In this document: piece after piece, positions 47,424 through 61,036 of the stretch
How the letters are laid out: every line of letters starts with the position of its first letter
Numbering within the stretch: the stretch's first letter is position 1
Origin: Piliocolobus tephrosceles
Taxonomy: Eukaryota; Chordata; Mammalia; Primates; Cercopithecidae
Length of the DNA: 64,000 nt
Direction: 5' to 3'
Assembly (NCBI RefSeq): GCF_002776525.5
Contig: NC_045435.1
Span: forward strand, 123,902,613 to 123,966,612
Notes under the pieces: generated by a model
Databases searched by the model: none
What the model saw: the letters and a program-made list of their open reading frames with translations, nothing else
What the model was told of the DNA's origin: nothing
Program-made: the position numbers and the translations under genes

Positions 47424-47727
47424 TATTTTTTTATTTTTTTTTTCCTGAGACGGGGTCTGGCTCTGTCACCCAGGCTGGAGTGCTGTGGCCGGATCTCAGC
47501 TCACTGCAAGCTCCGCCTCCCGGGTTCACGCCATTCTCCTGCCTCAGCCTCCCAGTAGCTGGGACTACAGGCGCCCGCCACCTCGCCCGGCTAGTTTTTT
47601 GTAGTTTTTAGTAGAGACCGGGTTTCACCGTGTTAGCCAGGATGGTCTCGATCTCCTGACCTCGTGATCCACCCGTCTCGGCCTCCCAAAGTGCTGGGAT
47701 TACAGGCTTGAGCCACCGCGCCCGGCC
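47424..47727 (-). mobile_element. Young AluY (Old World monkey type)
   Basis: Reverse complement of the same subfamily form as 38582 (GGCGCCCGCCACCTCGCCCG, GGCTTGAGCCACCGCGCCCG). AATATTTATT (47410-47419) and AATATTTACT (47728-47737) flank it as a target-site duplication. CpG-rich, recent. Confidence 0.95.
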
Positions 47728-47739
47728 AATATTTACTTT

Positions 47740-47956
47740 TAAAATTAAAATATGGAGTAATATTTAGAATATTTAGAATACTATATAATAGAGTATTATG
47801 TAGTATATATATATAATGTGCTAATTTCTAGGATATATAATATGCTATTATATAATATACATAATATAATTATTATACATATATACAAGAGGGCAAGAGA
47901 AGTTGTTGTTAAGTAACACATTTGTCCAATAGCTAACAATTTCACTTTCTCAAGAT

Positions 47957-47987
<31 letters not shown>

Positions 47988-48840
47988 CAGAAGATACAAA
48001 CAGCAGATGAAAAGAGATATCTGAACAAGATGATATAGGAAAGCATTTGGCCAAAATGTTAGGTTTGGCTTTTAATAGTAAAAATTGTTCAATCATAAAA
48101 ATAACTGCATAATTTTTATGCCATATCTACATAACATTAATTACCAACAAGATGTTATTGATTGTCACCCTTCTTTCAAAAACTGGAATAAAATAGTAGA
48201 ATAAAATTGATAGCCGTATCATTGCTCTCTCCATTTCTGAGACAAGGAATTTCTGTCTTTGAAAAGTATAGTGAACGATTAGAAGGATTTAACAATCATT
48301 TTATGTTATATTCACAGTTTTTTTGTTCTTTCCATAAAGATTTGATAAAGGATATAAACCAAAATTTTCAAATTTTTACTCACAGAAAATGAGAAACATC
48401 AAATAAGTAGCAGTTTTGTTAGCCTCATAACCATTGTCTCTTTTCCTAACAATACATAAATGAAGGAATATACATCATCTCTAAGGAAACACACGAGAAA
48501 GAAGGAAATTAAGGCAACAAAATTTATAAAATTCTTTCTCATCAGAATTTTCAGGTAAATAGAATTTCTACTAACTTTCATCTTATCATAGTACAAATAT
48601 GATTAAGTATGTAAAAACACAAATAATTGTACAAAGGCAGAAGATTATGAGTTTTGGATGAAATCCAGAGGAAGAAAATTTAACATTAACTCATAGGACT
48701 ACACTGAATTATAATAATTATAACATTCATGTCAAGAGTAATAACTTAAAAGAAATTGCCAAATTACTTTATGATGCATGAACACTATCTAATTAATCAG
48801 ATTTTGCTCAAAATATAAGAAATTATATTGTGAAAGCAAA

Positions 48841-48880
<40 letters not shown>

Positions 48881-49467
48881 CACACATATATATACACACA
48901 CATATATACACACACACACACATATAATGCTGGCAGAAAATTAGTTTAAAAATAGGTAACTGATGTGAGCAGAAATTTAATACATTAATTCTGAAATTAA
49001 TTTATACATTTTCCTAAATGTGATTTTCTAAAAATATCTATTGAGTACCTAGATATAGCAGTCAACAAGCAGATAAAAAAATATTTTTTCTCTTGTGTCT
49101 GTACTTCAGTGAGACTGTAGTGGTAATACTCATAATTTTTTAAAAATGTATACTATGTTAGATTACAAGAGGTTTGAAAAAAATAAGAAGGAAATAAGCA
49201 GAAGAGAGTCTTTAGGTAGCTATTTGTAATTTTAACTTGTGCATTTAAGAAAGTCACATTAGTCAGATAGGTTAAATTGCAGTAAAATATGAACTCTAAA
49301 ATTTCAGTTGATTTGACACACCAATATACATATTTTGGCTCCCGAAAATCTTCGGAAATGTATAGTAAGCATTTAGAAATATTTAACAGCCATTTCATAC
49401 TGTTTCATTATTTTGTTTCTCATAGCTCCGGCCACTCTATATGGCGACTTTCTCCTAAAGGATTACA
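47740..49467. other. Repeat-poor AT-rich stretch with microsatellites
   Basis: TATA-rich patch 47780-47885 and (GA)n at 47955-47985. Segments 48258-48325 and 49345-49410 resemble each other. No gene supported. Confidence 0.5.
48843..48928 (+). repeat. (TA)n/(CA)n compound microsatellite
   Basis: About fifteen TA units, then alternating CACACA and TATATA blocks. Confidence 0.95.
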
Positions 49468-49878
49468 GAGTGAAATAGTTTGTGTATTTGTCCCAAAGAA
49501 AATAATCTCAGGTTGAAGTATAATTCCCAGTATTGGAGGTTGGGCCTGGTGGGAGGTGACTGGATCATGTGGGTGGATTTCTCAGGAATGGTTTAGCACC
49601 ATCCTTCTGGTGCTGCCTTCATGATAGCAGGTTCTCCTGAGGTCTGGTTGTTTAAAGGTAGGTGGCACCTCCCTGTCTTGTTCCTGTTCTGGCCATATGA
49701 GAGACCAGTTTCCCCTTTGCCATCTGCCATGAGCTAAAGTTCCTTGAGGCCTTCACAAACGCTGAGCAGATGCCAGCACAATGCTTCCTGTGCAGCCTGC
49801 AGACCCGTGAGCCCATTGTATATTTTTCTCAGTAAATTTCCCAGTCTCTTTATTGCAATGCAGGAATGGTCTAATAGG
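49468..49878 (+). mobile_element. Solo MaLR LTR (MSTD/MLT1A-like)
   Basis: GGAGGTTGGGCCTGGTGGGA, CAGGAATGGTTTAGCACCAT, GAGCAGATGCCAGCACAATG, CAGTCTCTTTATTGCAATGC and the end GGAATGGTCTAATAG are in the order of MaLR LTRs with the longer MSTD/MLT1A insert. No internal region. Confidence 0.88.
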
Positions 49879-51292
49879 GGCCAAAATCCTGGGGCCATAG
49901 AAACAAAATATGGCCCTCATTCTTGCTGTGATGTGGATGAGTGTGTGGACATATTGGTTGTGGGCTTTTCACTGTTTGTGTCTAGACATAGCACTCATTT
50001 TTCTCACAGTCATAGTTCTACCTAATTGTAGTCAGATTGTGGTTTTTTATGTTTCCAAGAAAGTAAGGAGCTTTAGATATTTGTGAGTACTAATATTTGT
50101 GAGTACCACACAGGCTTTGTTAGGAAGGTGACATTTACGTAAACACCTGAGGTTAGTGAGGAACTAAACCATTTATATATTCATTCTGGATGAATAATCC
50201 AGATAGAGCAATGAACAAATCTAGGTGTCCTGAGGAGGGTGCATGCTGAGCAGAATCAAATAAACATGAGGTACTTTATGCCTAGAGACCGGGTTAGGTT
50301 GCCTGAGATAAGAGAAGGTAAAAATTTACGCAAGTTAGGAAACTGGTAGATGTATCCTATTTCCAAAAGTAATTGAGAACACTCTTCTCCTGCTTAATCA
50401 CAGTTTCTGTTGATGTTGTGAGGCATGAGCTGGGAGATCTTGGCAATCTGAATTCTATGGCGTAAAGTGAAAAAAAAGCACCAGAGCACCAGAGGATTGT
50501 GGAGGCTCAGTTCTAACATGGTATCCAGGCTAGCCAACTAAAGACCACAGGGGTCTCTCCTGTCTATAAACTTCATTATCTTTGTTAAATGGGTGAATTA
50601 ATGGTAACAATCTTAGTCATTAATAAAATTCAAGTTTTATTTGCTCTAAAGAATGGGGATTTAAGTGGGTCATATATTATAATTACACTAATTGATTTCA
50701 AACAATGGTAACAAACTCTACATCATGAAGCCTTTCAGGAAAACTAAGTAGCTATGTGGTTATATTCCCACCCTGAAAGGATTCTCTTTGTGCAGTTTAT
50801 ATAATGTTTCTATTAAGAATCATATATCACCACCCAATAACTCTAGTTTTATGAGCCTAATGTAATTTTGTATCCTTTAATCATCATGGGCTTGTGCTCC
50901 TGGACCCTTTTCTTAACATAAACATGGCAAGCAGTTATTTTCACGTTAGGCAATCTACTCTGGGGACTTTCCATTTCCACTTGTCCTGAACATTAATAAT
51001 CTAGAATTACTTTTCTGAATTACGAGTTCCTGGGTCAAAAGTTATACCTCTTATCAAGCTTTTAATTTATTTGCCTAAATTATTTTTAGAGAGATTGCGT
51101 CATATGACATTCCAATTTTAAGTAATGTTTGGATGAAAAAAAATATTGTCAATTTGATAAGTGAAAAATCATATGATTTTACAAACATACAGCTGTGGTA
51201 ATAAATCAAATTATCAGAAAAGGTTAAATGAAGATTATTTTTACTTCACACTATTTCTGTTATGATTTTCCATAAGCAATATAATACAGTGT
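49879..51292. other. Mostly unassigned; possible old repeat near 50120-50290
   Basis: GGAAGGTGACATTTACGTAA to GAGCAATGAACAAATCTAGG has the feel of a widespread ancient mammalian repeat, but I could not assign a family. Nothing else recognised. Confidence 0.35.
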
Positions 51293-51480
51293 TTAGTAAT
51301 ATATGATTGGGGTGCAGACAGCCTGGATTTAAATCATGGCTCCATAATTTACCGTTTTAGAGCGTGGGGAAATAACCCAACTCAATGTCTCAGTTTCTCA
51401 ATATAGTGCTAGCACCAACTTCAAAAAACATTTTGGTGAATTATTTCAAATTATTTATATAACAATTTTTGTAGTCATTG
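51293..51480 (+). mobile_element. MIR SINE
   Basis: CAGCCTGGATTTAAATCATG, GCTCCATAATTTACC, GTCTCAGTTTCTCAATATAG and ATTTTGGTGAATTATTT follow MIR 5'-to-3' order. Confidence 0.8.
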
Positions 51481-52210
51481 TCCAAAGTACAAACTTAAAA
51501 AATGCTATTACTTTATGCTTTTTAAATAAAACAACTATGTAAATTTTTGAACTGAAGATAAGCAATTATAGTTTGTACATAATATTTGTTATGCATTTTC
51601 CATCAAATTAGCTGGAAAAAAATGTTTTAAAGATTTTTAAAAACCCTCTTTTATAATACATTATATGTTTTTAAGGTATTTTACTTTGGATGTATTTTTA
51701 TGCAAAAGCATTTATTGTTTACATGGGTTTTATAGCACAGCCAAATTTAAATGTGCTGTCTGATTTTGTGCCAGAGGACAATGAACTTTATGCTGCTTTT
51801 AGTACAGCTCTCAAATTGATTGCTAAAATGAAAGGAAGTGGTGAAAACTCACCGACATTGTTTGGCAAATGAATGCTATTTCTGTAGGTGAAATAACTCA
51901 TTTTACTAAATAACATTCCTCTTGCCAGAGGTCAATCAAGGACTCTTTAAAGCAGCAGCTACTATTTAGAGCACTATGACAAATTTCATAGTTTGCTTTG
52001 CTAATATACTTATAATTAAGTTTATGGACTTAATTTATTATTTGGAAGGTATTGAAATTAATATTTATGGAGCAAAAAAGGCATTATTTGCACAGATAAT
52101 TTTACATTTCTCTAGTAATTGTCATTGGCAATAAAGTAGGTAAAGTAGAAATGCTACAAGTAACCTAACTTTTTATTAAAACATTTTCACTCAAAAATAA
52201 GTTAAAATTT
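51481..52210. other. Repeat-poor AT-rich stretch
   Basis: No element recognised. The 60-codon frame at 51690-51872 shows no known motif. Confidence 0.45.
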
Positions 52211-52530
52211 GGCTGGGCATGGTGACTCACACCTGTAATCCTAGCATTTTGGGAGGCAAAGGCGGGTGATTCACTTGAGGTCAGGAGTTCAAGATCACCC
52301 TGGCCAGCATGGTGAAGCTCTGTCTCTACTAAAAAAAGGAAAAAAAAAAAAAAAAAAAAAAAAAAACTGGGCTTGGGGCCTGGTGCCTGTAATCTCAGCT
52401 ACTCAGGAGACTGAGGCAGGAGAATGCCTTGAACCTGGGAGGCGGAGGTTGCAGTGAGCAGAGATTGTGCCATTTCACTCCAGCCTGGGCAACAAGAGAG
52501 AAAATCGATCTCAAAAAAAAAAAAAAAAAA
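52211..52530 (+). mobile_element. AluS-like with expanded middle A-run
   Basis: GGCTGGGCATGGTGACTCAC start, TCACTTGAGGTCAGGAGTTC, and an A-rich linker grown to more than 25 A at about 52340-52366 between the arms. The tail is A18. GTTAAAATTT (52201-52210) and GTTAAAATTA (52534-52543) flank it. Confidence 0.93.
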
Positions 52531-53289
52531 TCAGTTAAAATTAATGGAGATATTATGCAAAGTATGGAATAATAAAATTATTTCAAAAACTAATAACATG
52601 ATAGATTCATTTGTTAATCTTCTTAAAATCAAGAGTATTGTGTCCTAAAAAAACAAACATTCAGTAGTTCAAAGAAGTAAGTTGCTAATAAGTAAAAAGA
52701 AAATTAATAAATAAGAGCCTTAGTTTGTTAAATATCTGTAATATTTGTTTATATATATATATATATATCTTAGCTCAAAATGATGTCATATTAGAAGAAA
52801 ATATTTTAAAATAATTGACATTTAACTATATGTCATTATGTGGAACCTAACAGATTTCCAATGAAAGTAGGTCTATTTTCTGAATTTCACCACTGTTTTG
52901 TGTAAAGAATTTTATACAGTTCTCTACAATTCATTTTGATTTGATGTTTTATAGTTTACAATGTTATCTAACATGCCTTTCTCTTTATCCTCAAATGAAG
53001 ACAATAAAATAAGTACTTTGGCCTATTCTCATATGGCATAGCTGAATTTCAAAGGGCTCTATGAAGTTTCCCACGGACAACTCAGTGACTACAGAAGGCA
53101 TTATAAGCACAAGATCAGCTGCTGTAATACAATCATTACTTAATTTCTTCCACTGTTATATTAGCCACACCACTGCCAGTACGATTATTTAACACATGTA
53201 ACAGGTAATGCCTCTGCTTCAATAATTTCTATATAACTCAGAAAATACTTATTACGCCTGTAAGGTTCACATAAATCAATTATCTACCT
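52531..53289. other. Repeat-poor AT-rich stretch
   Basis: (TA)n at about 52750-52769. Nothing else recognised. Confidence 0.45.
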
Positions 53290-53650
53290 CTATAATCTCT
53301 TTCACATTCCTCTAGCTCTTTGGGTCTCTGCTTTCACCATGCAGGTCTTAGTTCTAGTCCTCAAACAAAGCAAGTACCCTGCTGTTTCAGAATCTTTGTA
53401 TTGCTACTTATTCTGCCTCAAACACTATTTTCCAGAGCCATATCACTTGCCTCTTCATTTTGGTCTGTTACTAAATGTTACTGCCATGGAGAGGCCTTAC
53501 ATGAGAACCCTATATAAAATAGTCCTGTCCCTTTATTTCTACCCCACAGCTTCATTTTTTCTTCATAGTGCTTATTACCAATTTGTTCATTGTTATGATA
53601 TTGCATTCAGAAGTCCATATTACTTTGTATGCAGACTTCTGATTGCCTGG
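53290..53650 (+). mobile_element. L2 LINE 3' region
   Basis: TATTCTGCCTCAAACACTAT, ATGGAGAGGCCTTACATGAG, TTCTTCATAGTGCTTATTAC and ACTTCTGATTGCCTGGAAGG follow the L2 order. The overlapping short open frames are not genes. Confidence 0.7.
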
Positions 53651-56600
53651 AAGGTAAATCACCTTACTGGAAATGAGTATTGAGCTCAAATGCTGGCTCT
53701 TCTTGTTTGATTTATTTTGTTAAAATTATTCCAAAAACATAGATGTTCTAGAATAGGTGACAGTGTTAAAACAAGGAATCCTAGGGGCATTGGGGTTTTA
53801 ACATCATATCACCACCATACATCTAAAATATTGTATCAAATATTTATAAAATGATTAATTAAAACGGTTTTAAAGGCTGAGCCTTTTTAAGATTAGTTCT
53901 CATTATGACTAATTATATTTCATGGGCCACACATATGTGAATCTAGCACCTGGCAAACTAGATAAAAAGATTAAATCTTAGCTCAATTGCTACTGACACA
54001 CCTCACCATAAGTACCTCTACCTGCAGGCTTACCTACTTGCTACCTTATGGAGGCCTTCCCCTTCCCTCACTCACAAAATGGTTTTTATACCTACATTCT
54101 AGGTTGTGACAGACACCACTCCTTTCAAGTCTTTATTTCACACACACACACACACCATCAAGTGAGAACTCCAGACATTGCATTTGACTGTCCCTGTAAT
54201 ATTTGGCCGTTAAGTTTTCATTTATAACACTCCTTTATTTCAAAATAGTAATCACTTATTATCCTCAGTTTAAAGGGATGTACAATTAATTTTCCAATAT
54301 CTTCCCCATGGAAAACATAAATAGAAACATGAAAAGTCAATCTATTTTTATTTATGCTAAAAAGTGCTCAGAGTTAGATGTAATGGAAGTGACACATACT
54401 TGAATGACCAAATGATACAAAGTGAAAAGTTACAAAATATATTTAACATCCAAAAATATAGCCAACTTCTACTCTCCAATGCAGAAATAATAATTTATGA
54501 CATCAATATTCTATCTCAAAGTATAGTTTTTATGCAGCATTGAAGTTGGAAGAGTTACTTTTAGTAACATCATGAGATAAGCAGTTTGCCTTTAAACTTT
54601 CTCCTCAATTCCTGTAAGGCATTGTAGCAGACACTGTCCTTTCCCATCTATATCCCCTTGGATTCAATTTAAATATTCTATGTGCTTTGCTATTCTTGCC
54701 TGACACCTGCAGTCTTCTGCATAGGTTTGTCCCTTTCTCCCCGCTCTACCTTATCCCTCAAAGGGAGAAAACTAAAAGGGCCTGAGAGTTTAAACCCACT
54801 CAGGTATAAACGACTTATTGATAAAGGAGACCAAAATCCAAAATCTCTTGCACAGATCTTAAAAAAAAACTCTTGAGTTGTAATTTATGCTGATGATTTC
54901 ACTATGAAACCAGTCTAGGGCTGGGAATTATTTGTGACTCCTCACCCTTTCCTATTTTAGTACTCTCTCTCTTACTATTTCTGTAGTGTTTAATAAATCA
55001 ATTGCACATGAATTCTTATCTCAATGACTCCCTATGGGGAACTAACCTAAAAGAGTACTATAGTATTATAATGTTTCATTTGTCTAATTCAGTCATAAGT
55101 GAAGTTACATTGATTGTTGGACATCTAGATGACTAGACAGCCATGCCCTCAATACCTACCTTAACAAATTCTGTACTCAAGAATCTTACAAACCCCATCT
55201 GCTTCAGCCCGATCCTTTAAAAATCTACCTTAAAAAATTATATTATTTAGGACATCAGCACAAGTGAACAGGTTTCTATGAAACTGAGTATTGGGATTTT
55301 TGCTTTTTTCTTGTTTTTTTTGAATTTCTTTGGCAATTTTAACAATTTAACAGATTTGCAGATGATCTGAATATTAGGTAATAGTGGACTGTAATATTAG
55401 CTAATATTATTGTATTAATATTATTTATGGTATCAATGTTAAATTTAATGATTTTATTACTTTTCAAACAAAAGGTTATTTAAAAATATACCCTTGTTTT
55501 TAGCAAAAATCATACCAAATAATTTAAATACAAATACAATGATCATAAATTCCCAAATTATTTTCAAACATTTCAGAAAACTTAACATATTTCTATCTCT
55601 TTATATATCTCTATATGAATCTTGATATTAATATGAAATAAGTGCTAACATACATAAATTATAAAAGAGAGAATGTTAAAGCTAATAAAACAAATGTAGA
55701 GCTATTTAATTTTAATAAAAGGCATATGCATGTAGAGTTATTCTTGAGTACTTCTTATGTTGGAAATTATATTAAAAAGCAGTTTATAATACCAACTTTA
55801 GGATAATTTGTAAGGAAAGCTCTTATAACATCAAAAAGAGTTTTTATTCTTTAAAAGCACTGGAATTTTAAATATATTTTTGACATTTATTGATTATATA
55901 GTTGTTTCAAATGACAGTTTTCATATTTACTCAAAGAAAACTTGTATGCCCCCAAAGCATTTCATATGGCAAATGCTGAAATATATATATTTATTTAGTA
56001 TCACAATTAATGTATTACAATAAAGATTTTAAAACATCAAGATAGAGTTCCAATAGTGAGTACAGCTTTCTTTTATATATAGAAATTACCTTTTTCATTT
56101 AAATTTAGTATTACTTTGGTAGTTTTTGGTATCTTGTCTCAAAGTATGAGAGTTTATTCTGTTTGTTTCAAAATTGTCTCTTTATTAAAACAAATGTAAT
56201 TGTTTTAGATTTTTTAAGATTTGGGTTCCAAAAGGGATTCCTTTTCAAAATGGTTGTGTTTGCAGTTATGTGAGCCAGAGGCAGTGAGTATTTAGAGAAA
56301 CTTGGATTACTAGATTTATACTATGTAAATCTGAAATGATACTGCCTTTTCAGGTAATACAAAGGACAATTATTAAAAACTGACTCAAATGTTCTTATCT
56401 TGAAATTTATAAAATGTGGTTTATTTCAAATGCTTTTATTTTACTTGTCTGAAAATATTCATTATAGAATTGCTTTCAAAAATAAAATTTAATTATTATT
56501 TTCTATGCTCTGCCCCAGTGCAATGATTAGAACAGATTTCTTCTTCAAAATGTGAAATTTATTTTTAGTTATTATTAAATAAGTGATTATAAGCGCTAAG

Positions 56601-57039
56601 TTTGTTTCTGTTCAGAAGATTAGTCATATTTCTGTAATAATATATATATTTATGTATTTATACAATAAACATATATGTATACATATATAATATGTATTCA
56701 TATATATACACATATATTGTATGTTGTATAAATCAAGACTGGGGATGGCTATATTTTAAAAAGCAAAGTTAAATCTATAGATGCATAGATGTTTTAAATA
56801 ATATAATAATGGATAGTGCTCATTTTTACTTTACATGTCCGAGCACATCACTCTATATAACGTATCCATATATTATATATATATATATATATCAATAACT
56901 TTGAACCCTTGAATAGGCCACCAATCTCTGGTATACGAACCACTTTACACAATTCAAGATGTTATTTCTGGCACTGGTATGCCCCCATTTTCTAAAAGTC
57001 GCTTCTCATCTTGCTGAATCTTAGTCCATGATACTTCCT
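53651..57039. other. 3.4-kb repeat-poor AT-rich island
   Basis: No named element recognised. CA-repeat at 54141-54155, and TATA-rich patches at 56640-56730 and 56866-56893. Slightly less AT-rich at 54600-54800, without a coding signature. Confidence 0.5.
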
Positions 57040-57475
57040 TTTATGAATTTAATTATGTACCCCAAAATTCATGTGTTGATATCCTCACTTCCAGTATCTC
57101 AGAATGCGGCCTTCTTTAAAAATTGGATCGTTTCAGACATAATTAGTTATAATGAGGTCATACTGAAGTGGGGTGTGTCTATTTTCCAATATAACTGGTG
57201 ACCTTAAGAAAAATGGGAAATTAGAACCAAGGCAAGCACACAGGGAGAATGGCAAGTGAAAGTCTGAGTTTTTCTCCACAAGTCAAGGAGTCTCCAGAGG
57301 CTGGGGCAGAGCTCTGGAATAAATTCTTCCCTAGTGTCTTCAGATGGAGCATGGCCTTGTTAACATCTTCTCAGATGTCTAGCCTCTACAACTGTAAAAT
57401 AAATTTCTGTTGTTTAAAATCATTCAGCATGTGGCATTTTGTTAGGGCAACCCCTAGGAAACTGACATTAATGCT
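57040..57475 (+). mobile_element. MLT1-like LTR
   Basis: CCCCAAAATTCATGTGTTGA, CAGTATCTCAGAATGCGGCC, TAATGAGGTCATACTGAAGT, ACTGTAAAATAAATTTCTGT and GGCAACCCCTAGGAAACTGA are in LTR order. Solo. The 98-codon frame across it is a by-product. Confidence 0.8.
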
Positions 57476-58399
57476 AATACTACCACTGATACTGTCTTGT
57501 TCTACTGACATGTTTGAATGTGTTTCCCTAGTGGATTTTCAGTAATTTCCCTCTATAAAAAATTGATATCCATGCTCTCTAAAAAAAATTGATATCCGTG
57601 TTCTACCCTAATTTGCCTTAGCCAAAAATATTTCTGGTTCACTAGGTAAGCAAGAGCCAGATTGATGACACCCTTAGTCAAGGGAGGAGGATTATACAAT
57701 CTATATTTTTATGTTTGTTTTATAGTGTAAGGAAGCTGATACTGCCTACTCCACTGGAGTTTTAATTCCTGCATCTTATGGCTCTTTTACTCATATTTTA
57801 TTTGGGAACTTTCAAATAGAAATCCATGATGGAGGTTTATACTGTTCTTGCATCTACTTTATGCTAAGCTTGTGCTATATGCTTTTTAATTAAATTTGAG
57901 AAAAACAACAACATGCCAACTGTATGGATGATCTTTGTATGAGGAGATGCAATTTAAAAAGCTGCCAGGAGAAAAGGGTACAATATGTAAAAGTGAGTAC
58001 TGATAATGCACACATTTTTGTTTTGTGTTTTACATTTAAATTCATAATTAATTTGAGTTATTTTCCAGGTTCTTATTTATTCATATATCATTTGTATATA
58101 GACATTCAATTCTCTCGGGATTCTTTGTTTAAAAGACAATCATATTTTCCTTGCAAAGCCTTTGTGACTTTCTCAATGGTCACTGACTATATTTGAGCTC
58201 TCTATTCTGTTACATTTACATATGTGTCTATTCTTTCTCTATTGTCATACTTTTTTGTTATTTATATTTGTAGAAAGTCTTAAACTCAAATAATGCTAGC
58301 CCTCCACCCTTCTTTTCTTCTTTACTATTCTTTCTTTTTATTTTTATTTATTTATTTATTTATTTTTGCTTATTTTAGGTCTTTCTTCATTCAATATAA
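57476..58399. other. Repeat-poor stretch
   Basis: A 19-bp imperfect repeat (AAAAATTGATATCC with flanks) at 57558 and 57587, and a (TTTA)n tract at 58340-58364. Nothing else. Confidence 0.45.
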
Positions 58400-59169
58400 A
58401 TTTCTGAATTAATGTGTTTGTCACTATGAAATAGTTTACTTGGGCTGTGATTGGAATTGTAAATTTAGATTGGGATTGAACCTATAGCTTAAATGTTAAA
58501 TTTAGACCATTTAATAAATATTGAGTCTTCCAATCCTTGAACATGGAATAGCTCTCCATTTATTTAGCTCTTTAATTACATATGTCAGTATTTTATAATT
58601 TTCTACATAGAATTCCAGTACTTATTTTGTTATAATTATGTTTTATTTTTGAGTAATTTTGAAATTGGCATTTCTTTAAAATTTTAATTATTCATAGATG
58701 ATAAGTAAGCAATTTACATTTATATATTGAACATATTTAATATTTCTATCATTGCTTTCTACCCTTATATTGTTTAACAATCTAAGAATATTCATTGTAT
58801 ATTTTTGGATATTTTATATAGACAAAGATTTTATCTATGAATAAAGAGAGTTGTATTTCTTTTGAATCTATAGATATTTAAGTTCGTTTTCTTGTCTCTG
58901 TCCTATTGACTGATTTAGATTTCCATTTAGAGATTGAATAACAGAGTATATATTTTACCTTGTTTTGGGATGAAGGGAAAGCATTGATTTTTTTTTTACC
59001 AACACTAGAATTTTGATGATGTTCTTTGATGATCTACTTTTCTGATGTTCATAGGTTCTGAGTGTTTCTAACATGAGCCATTTATGAATTTTGTCACATG
59101 CTTTTTCTGTATCACTTAATATGATCATGATTTGTCATCTTTCACATTTTGATGCCATAGATTATATTT

Positions 59170-59290
59170 TCTGATTTTAGATTTTAAATTTTTAAAATTT
59201 TAATTTGTATGTGTACATAGTGGTGTATATATTTATGGGGTATATGAGATGTTTTAATACAGGCACCCAATCTGAAATAATATATTGTTT
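59170..59290 (-). mobile_element. L1PB/L1MA 3' terminus fragment
   Basis: TTTGTATGTGTACATAGTGG, TATATTTATGGGGTATATGA and ATGTTTTAATACAGGCACCC form the last 100 or so bases of an L1 3' UTR on the minus strand. A very short 5'-truncated insertion into the L1M. Confidence 0.8.
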
Positions 59291-59360
59291 TATTTTTAAA
59301 TTTTGATCCAGATTTCTATACTAACTTGAACATAATTTATAATTATTTTTATACTTTTTT

Positions 59361-59648
59361 TTTTTTTTTTGAGACGGAATCTCACTCTGTCGCCCAGGCT
59401 GGAGTGCAGTGGCGCGATCTCGGCTCACTGCAAGCTCTGCCTCCCGGGTTCACGCCATTCTGCCTCAGCCTCCCCAGTGGCTGGGACTACAGGCACCCGC
59501 CACCACGCCCGGGTAATTTTTTCTATTTTTAGTAGAGACGGGGTTTCACTGTGTTAGCCAGGATGGTCTCGATCTCCTGACCTCTTGATCTGCCCGACTC
59601 GGCCTCCCAAAGTGCTGGGATTACAGGCGTGAGCCACCGCGCCCAGCC
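59361..59648 (-). mobile_element. AluY-like
   Basis: Reverse complement with GAGACGGAATCTCACTCTGT, CAAGCTCTGCCTCCCGGGTT and GTGAGCCACCGCGCCCAGCC. TTTTTATACTTTTT at 59346-59359 and again at 59649-59662 is an exact 14-bp target-site duplication (the left copy merges with the T-tail). Confidence 0.94.
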
Positions 59649-60654
59649 TTTTTATACTTTTTAAAATTAAATTCCAAATACTTGTTTAGGATTTTGGCTC
59701 CTATATTTGTGAGAGATAATGGTCTGTAGTTTTTCTTTCTTGCAAAGTTTTTATCTGACTTCAGTATAAGGACAATGCTGCCTCATAGAATGAGTTAGAA
59801 AGTGTTTTCCTCTGCTATTATTTTGTGGAAGAAATGTTGAATAATATATATTACTTCTCATGTAATATTTGGTAGAATTTACTAGTGAAACCATCTGAAT
59901 TTTATGATTTATTTTTGCAAGGTTATTAATTTATTTTCTTCATTAGCTCTATTCTTGTTATCCTTTCGATCTTGTGTGACTTTTTATAGTTGGGTGATTT
60001 AAAAAATTGATTCATTTTATCTAGATTAATAAATGTGTGTGCCTAACATAGTTTATAGTGTTCATGATTATCCTTTAATATCAACAGGATCAGTAATAAT
60101 AACCTCTCTTTCATTTCTGATATTGATAATTTGTGTCATATATTTTGCTATTGTTTTCAGTCATTCTAAAATATAACCTTTTTAATTGATTTTCTGAAGT
60201 AAACAGCTTTTATTTTATTGATTTTTTAATAATATTTCCATGTTTCAATTATCGTTGATTTCTACTCTAATTTTTATTATGTATTTTTTTCTGTTTGTGT
60301 TAGCAAAGAAATTCTCCTTCATCTGTAGTTTCCTAATGTGAAGACTTATGTTATTAATGTAATTTTAAAATTTCATTTTGATTATTAATTAAATGCTATG
60401 AACTGTTATTTAAATATTGGTTTCCCTGCATCAGACAAATTTGGATATTTTGCATTTTCATATTCAGTATGTTCAAAATATATTTTCAGTAATTTCTGTT
60501 TAGACTTCGTTTTGATGTATGTGTTAGTTTGAAGTATGTATGTCTTCTAATTTACAAATATTTAGAAGTTTTCCAGCTATTTTTATGTTATTGATGTATG
60601 GTTTAATCATATTTTGGTATGATCTTTTAACTTTATCAATGTGAGTTTTGAGGA

Positions 60655-61036
60655 AGTTCAACAAACTCCAAGAAAAAAAAAAAAAAAAAGAAGAAGAAGA
60701 AATTCAAAATTCTATCAGAAACATTTAATCAAGAGATTGGCACTGTAAAAATAAACTAAAAATTCTGGAGCTAAAATATTCAATTGACAAACTGAAATAT
60801 GCATCAGAGTCTCTCAATAGCAGAATTCATCAAGCAAAAGAAAGAATTAATGATCCTGAAGACAAGCTATATAAAAATACACAGTCAGAAGAGAAAAAAT
60901 AAAAAATAAAAAAGTGAAGCTTACAGCAAGATCTAGAAAATAGCTTCAAAAGGGCAAATTTAAGAGTTAGTGGCTATAAAGAGGAGGTAGAGAGAGATAC
61001 TTGGTAGAAAGTTTACACATAGAAATAATAACAGAG
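60655..61036 (+). mobile_element. L1 ORF1 fragment
   Basis: Plus-strand ORF1 region (TCTGGAGCTAAAATATTCAA, GCATCAGAGTCTCTCAATAG, TCTAGAAAATAGCTTCAAAA, TAAAGAGGAGGTAGAGAGAG) of L1PB/L1MA age, with stops. It starts with an A-run and (GAA)n at 60674-60700. It breaks off mid-ORF1 at 61036. Confidence 0.85.

Larger units (their letters stand above)
58400..60655 (-). mobile_element. L1M ORF2 relic, interrupted by L1 3' end and AluY
   Basis: Reverse-complement ORF2 blocks in order: AATATTGAGTCTTCCAATCC, GGAATAGCTCTCCATTTATT, GACAAAGATTTTATCTATGA, TTTTGTCACATGCTTTTTCT, then after the insertions GATAATGGTCTGTAGTTTTT and AATGATTTATTTTTGC-like to about 60655. Old and diverged, no usable frame. Confidence 0.8.

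Noticed and set aside
53290..53683. 114-codon frame with hydrophobic stretches
   Set aside because: It lies within an L2 relic, which explains the sequence.
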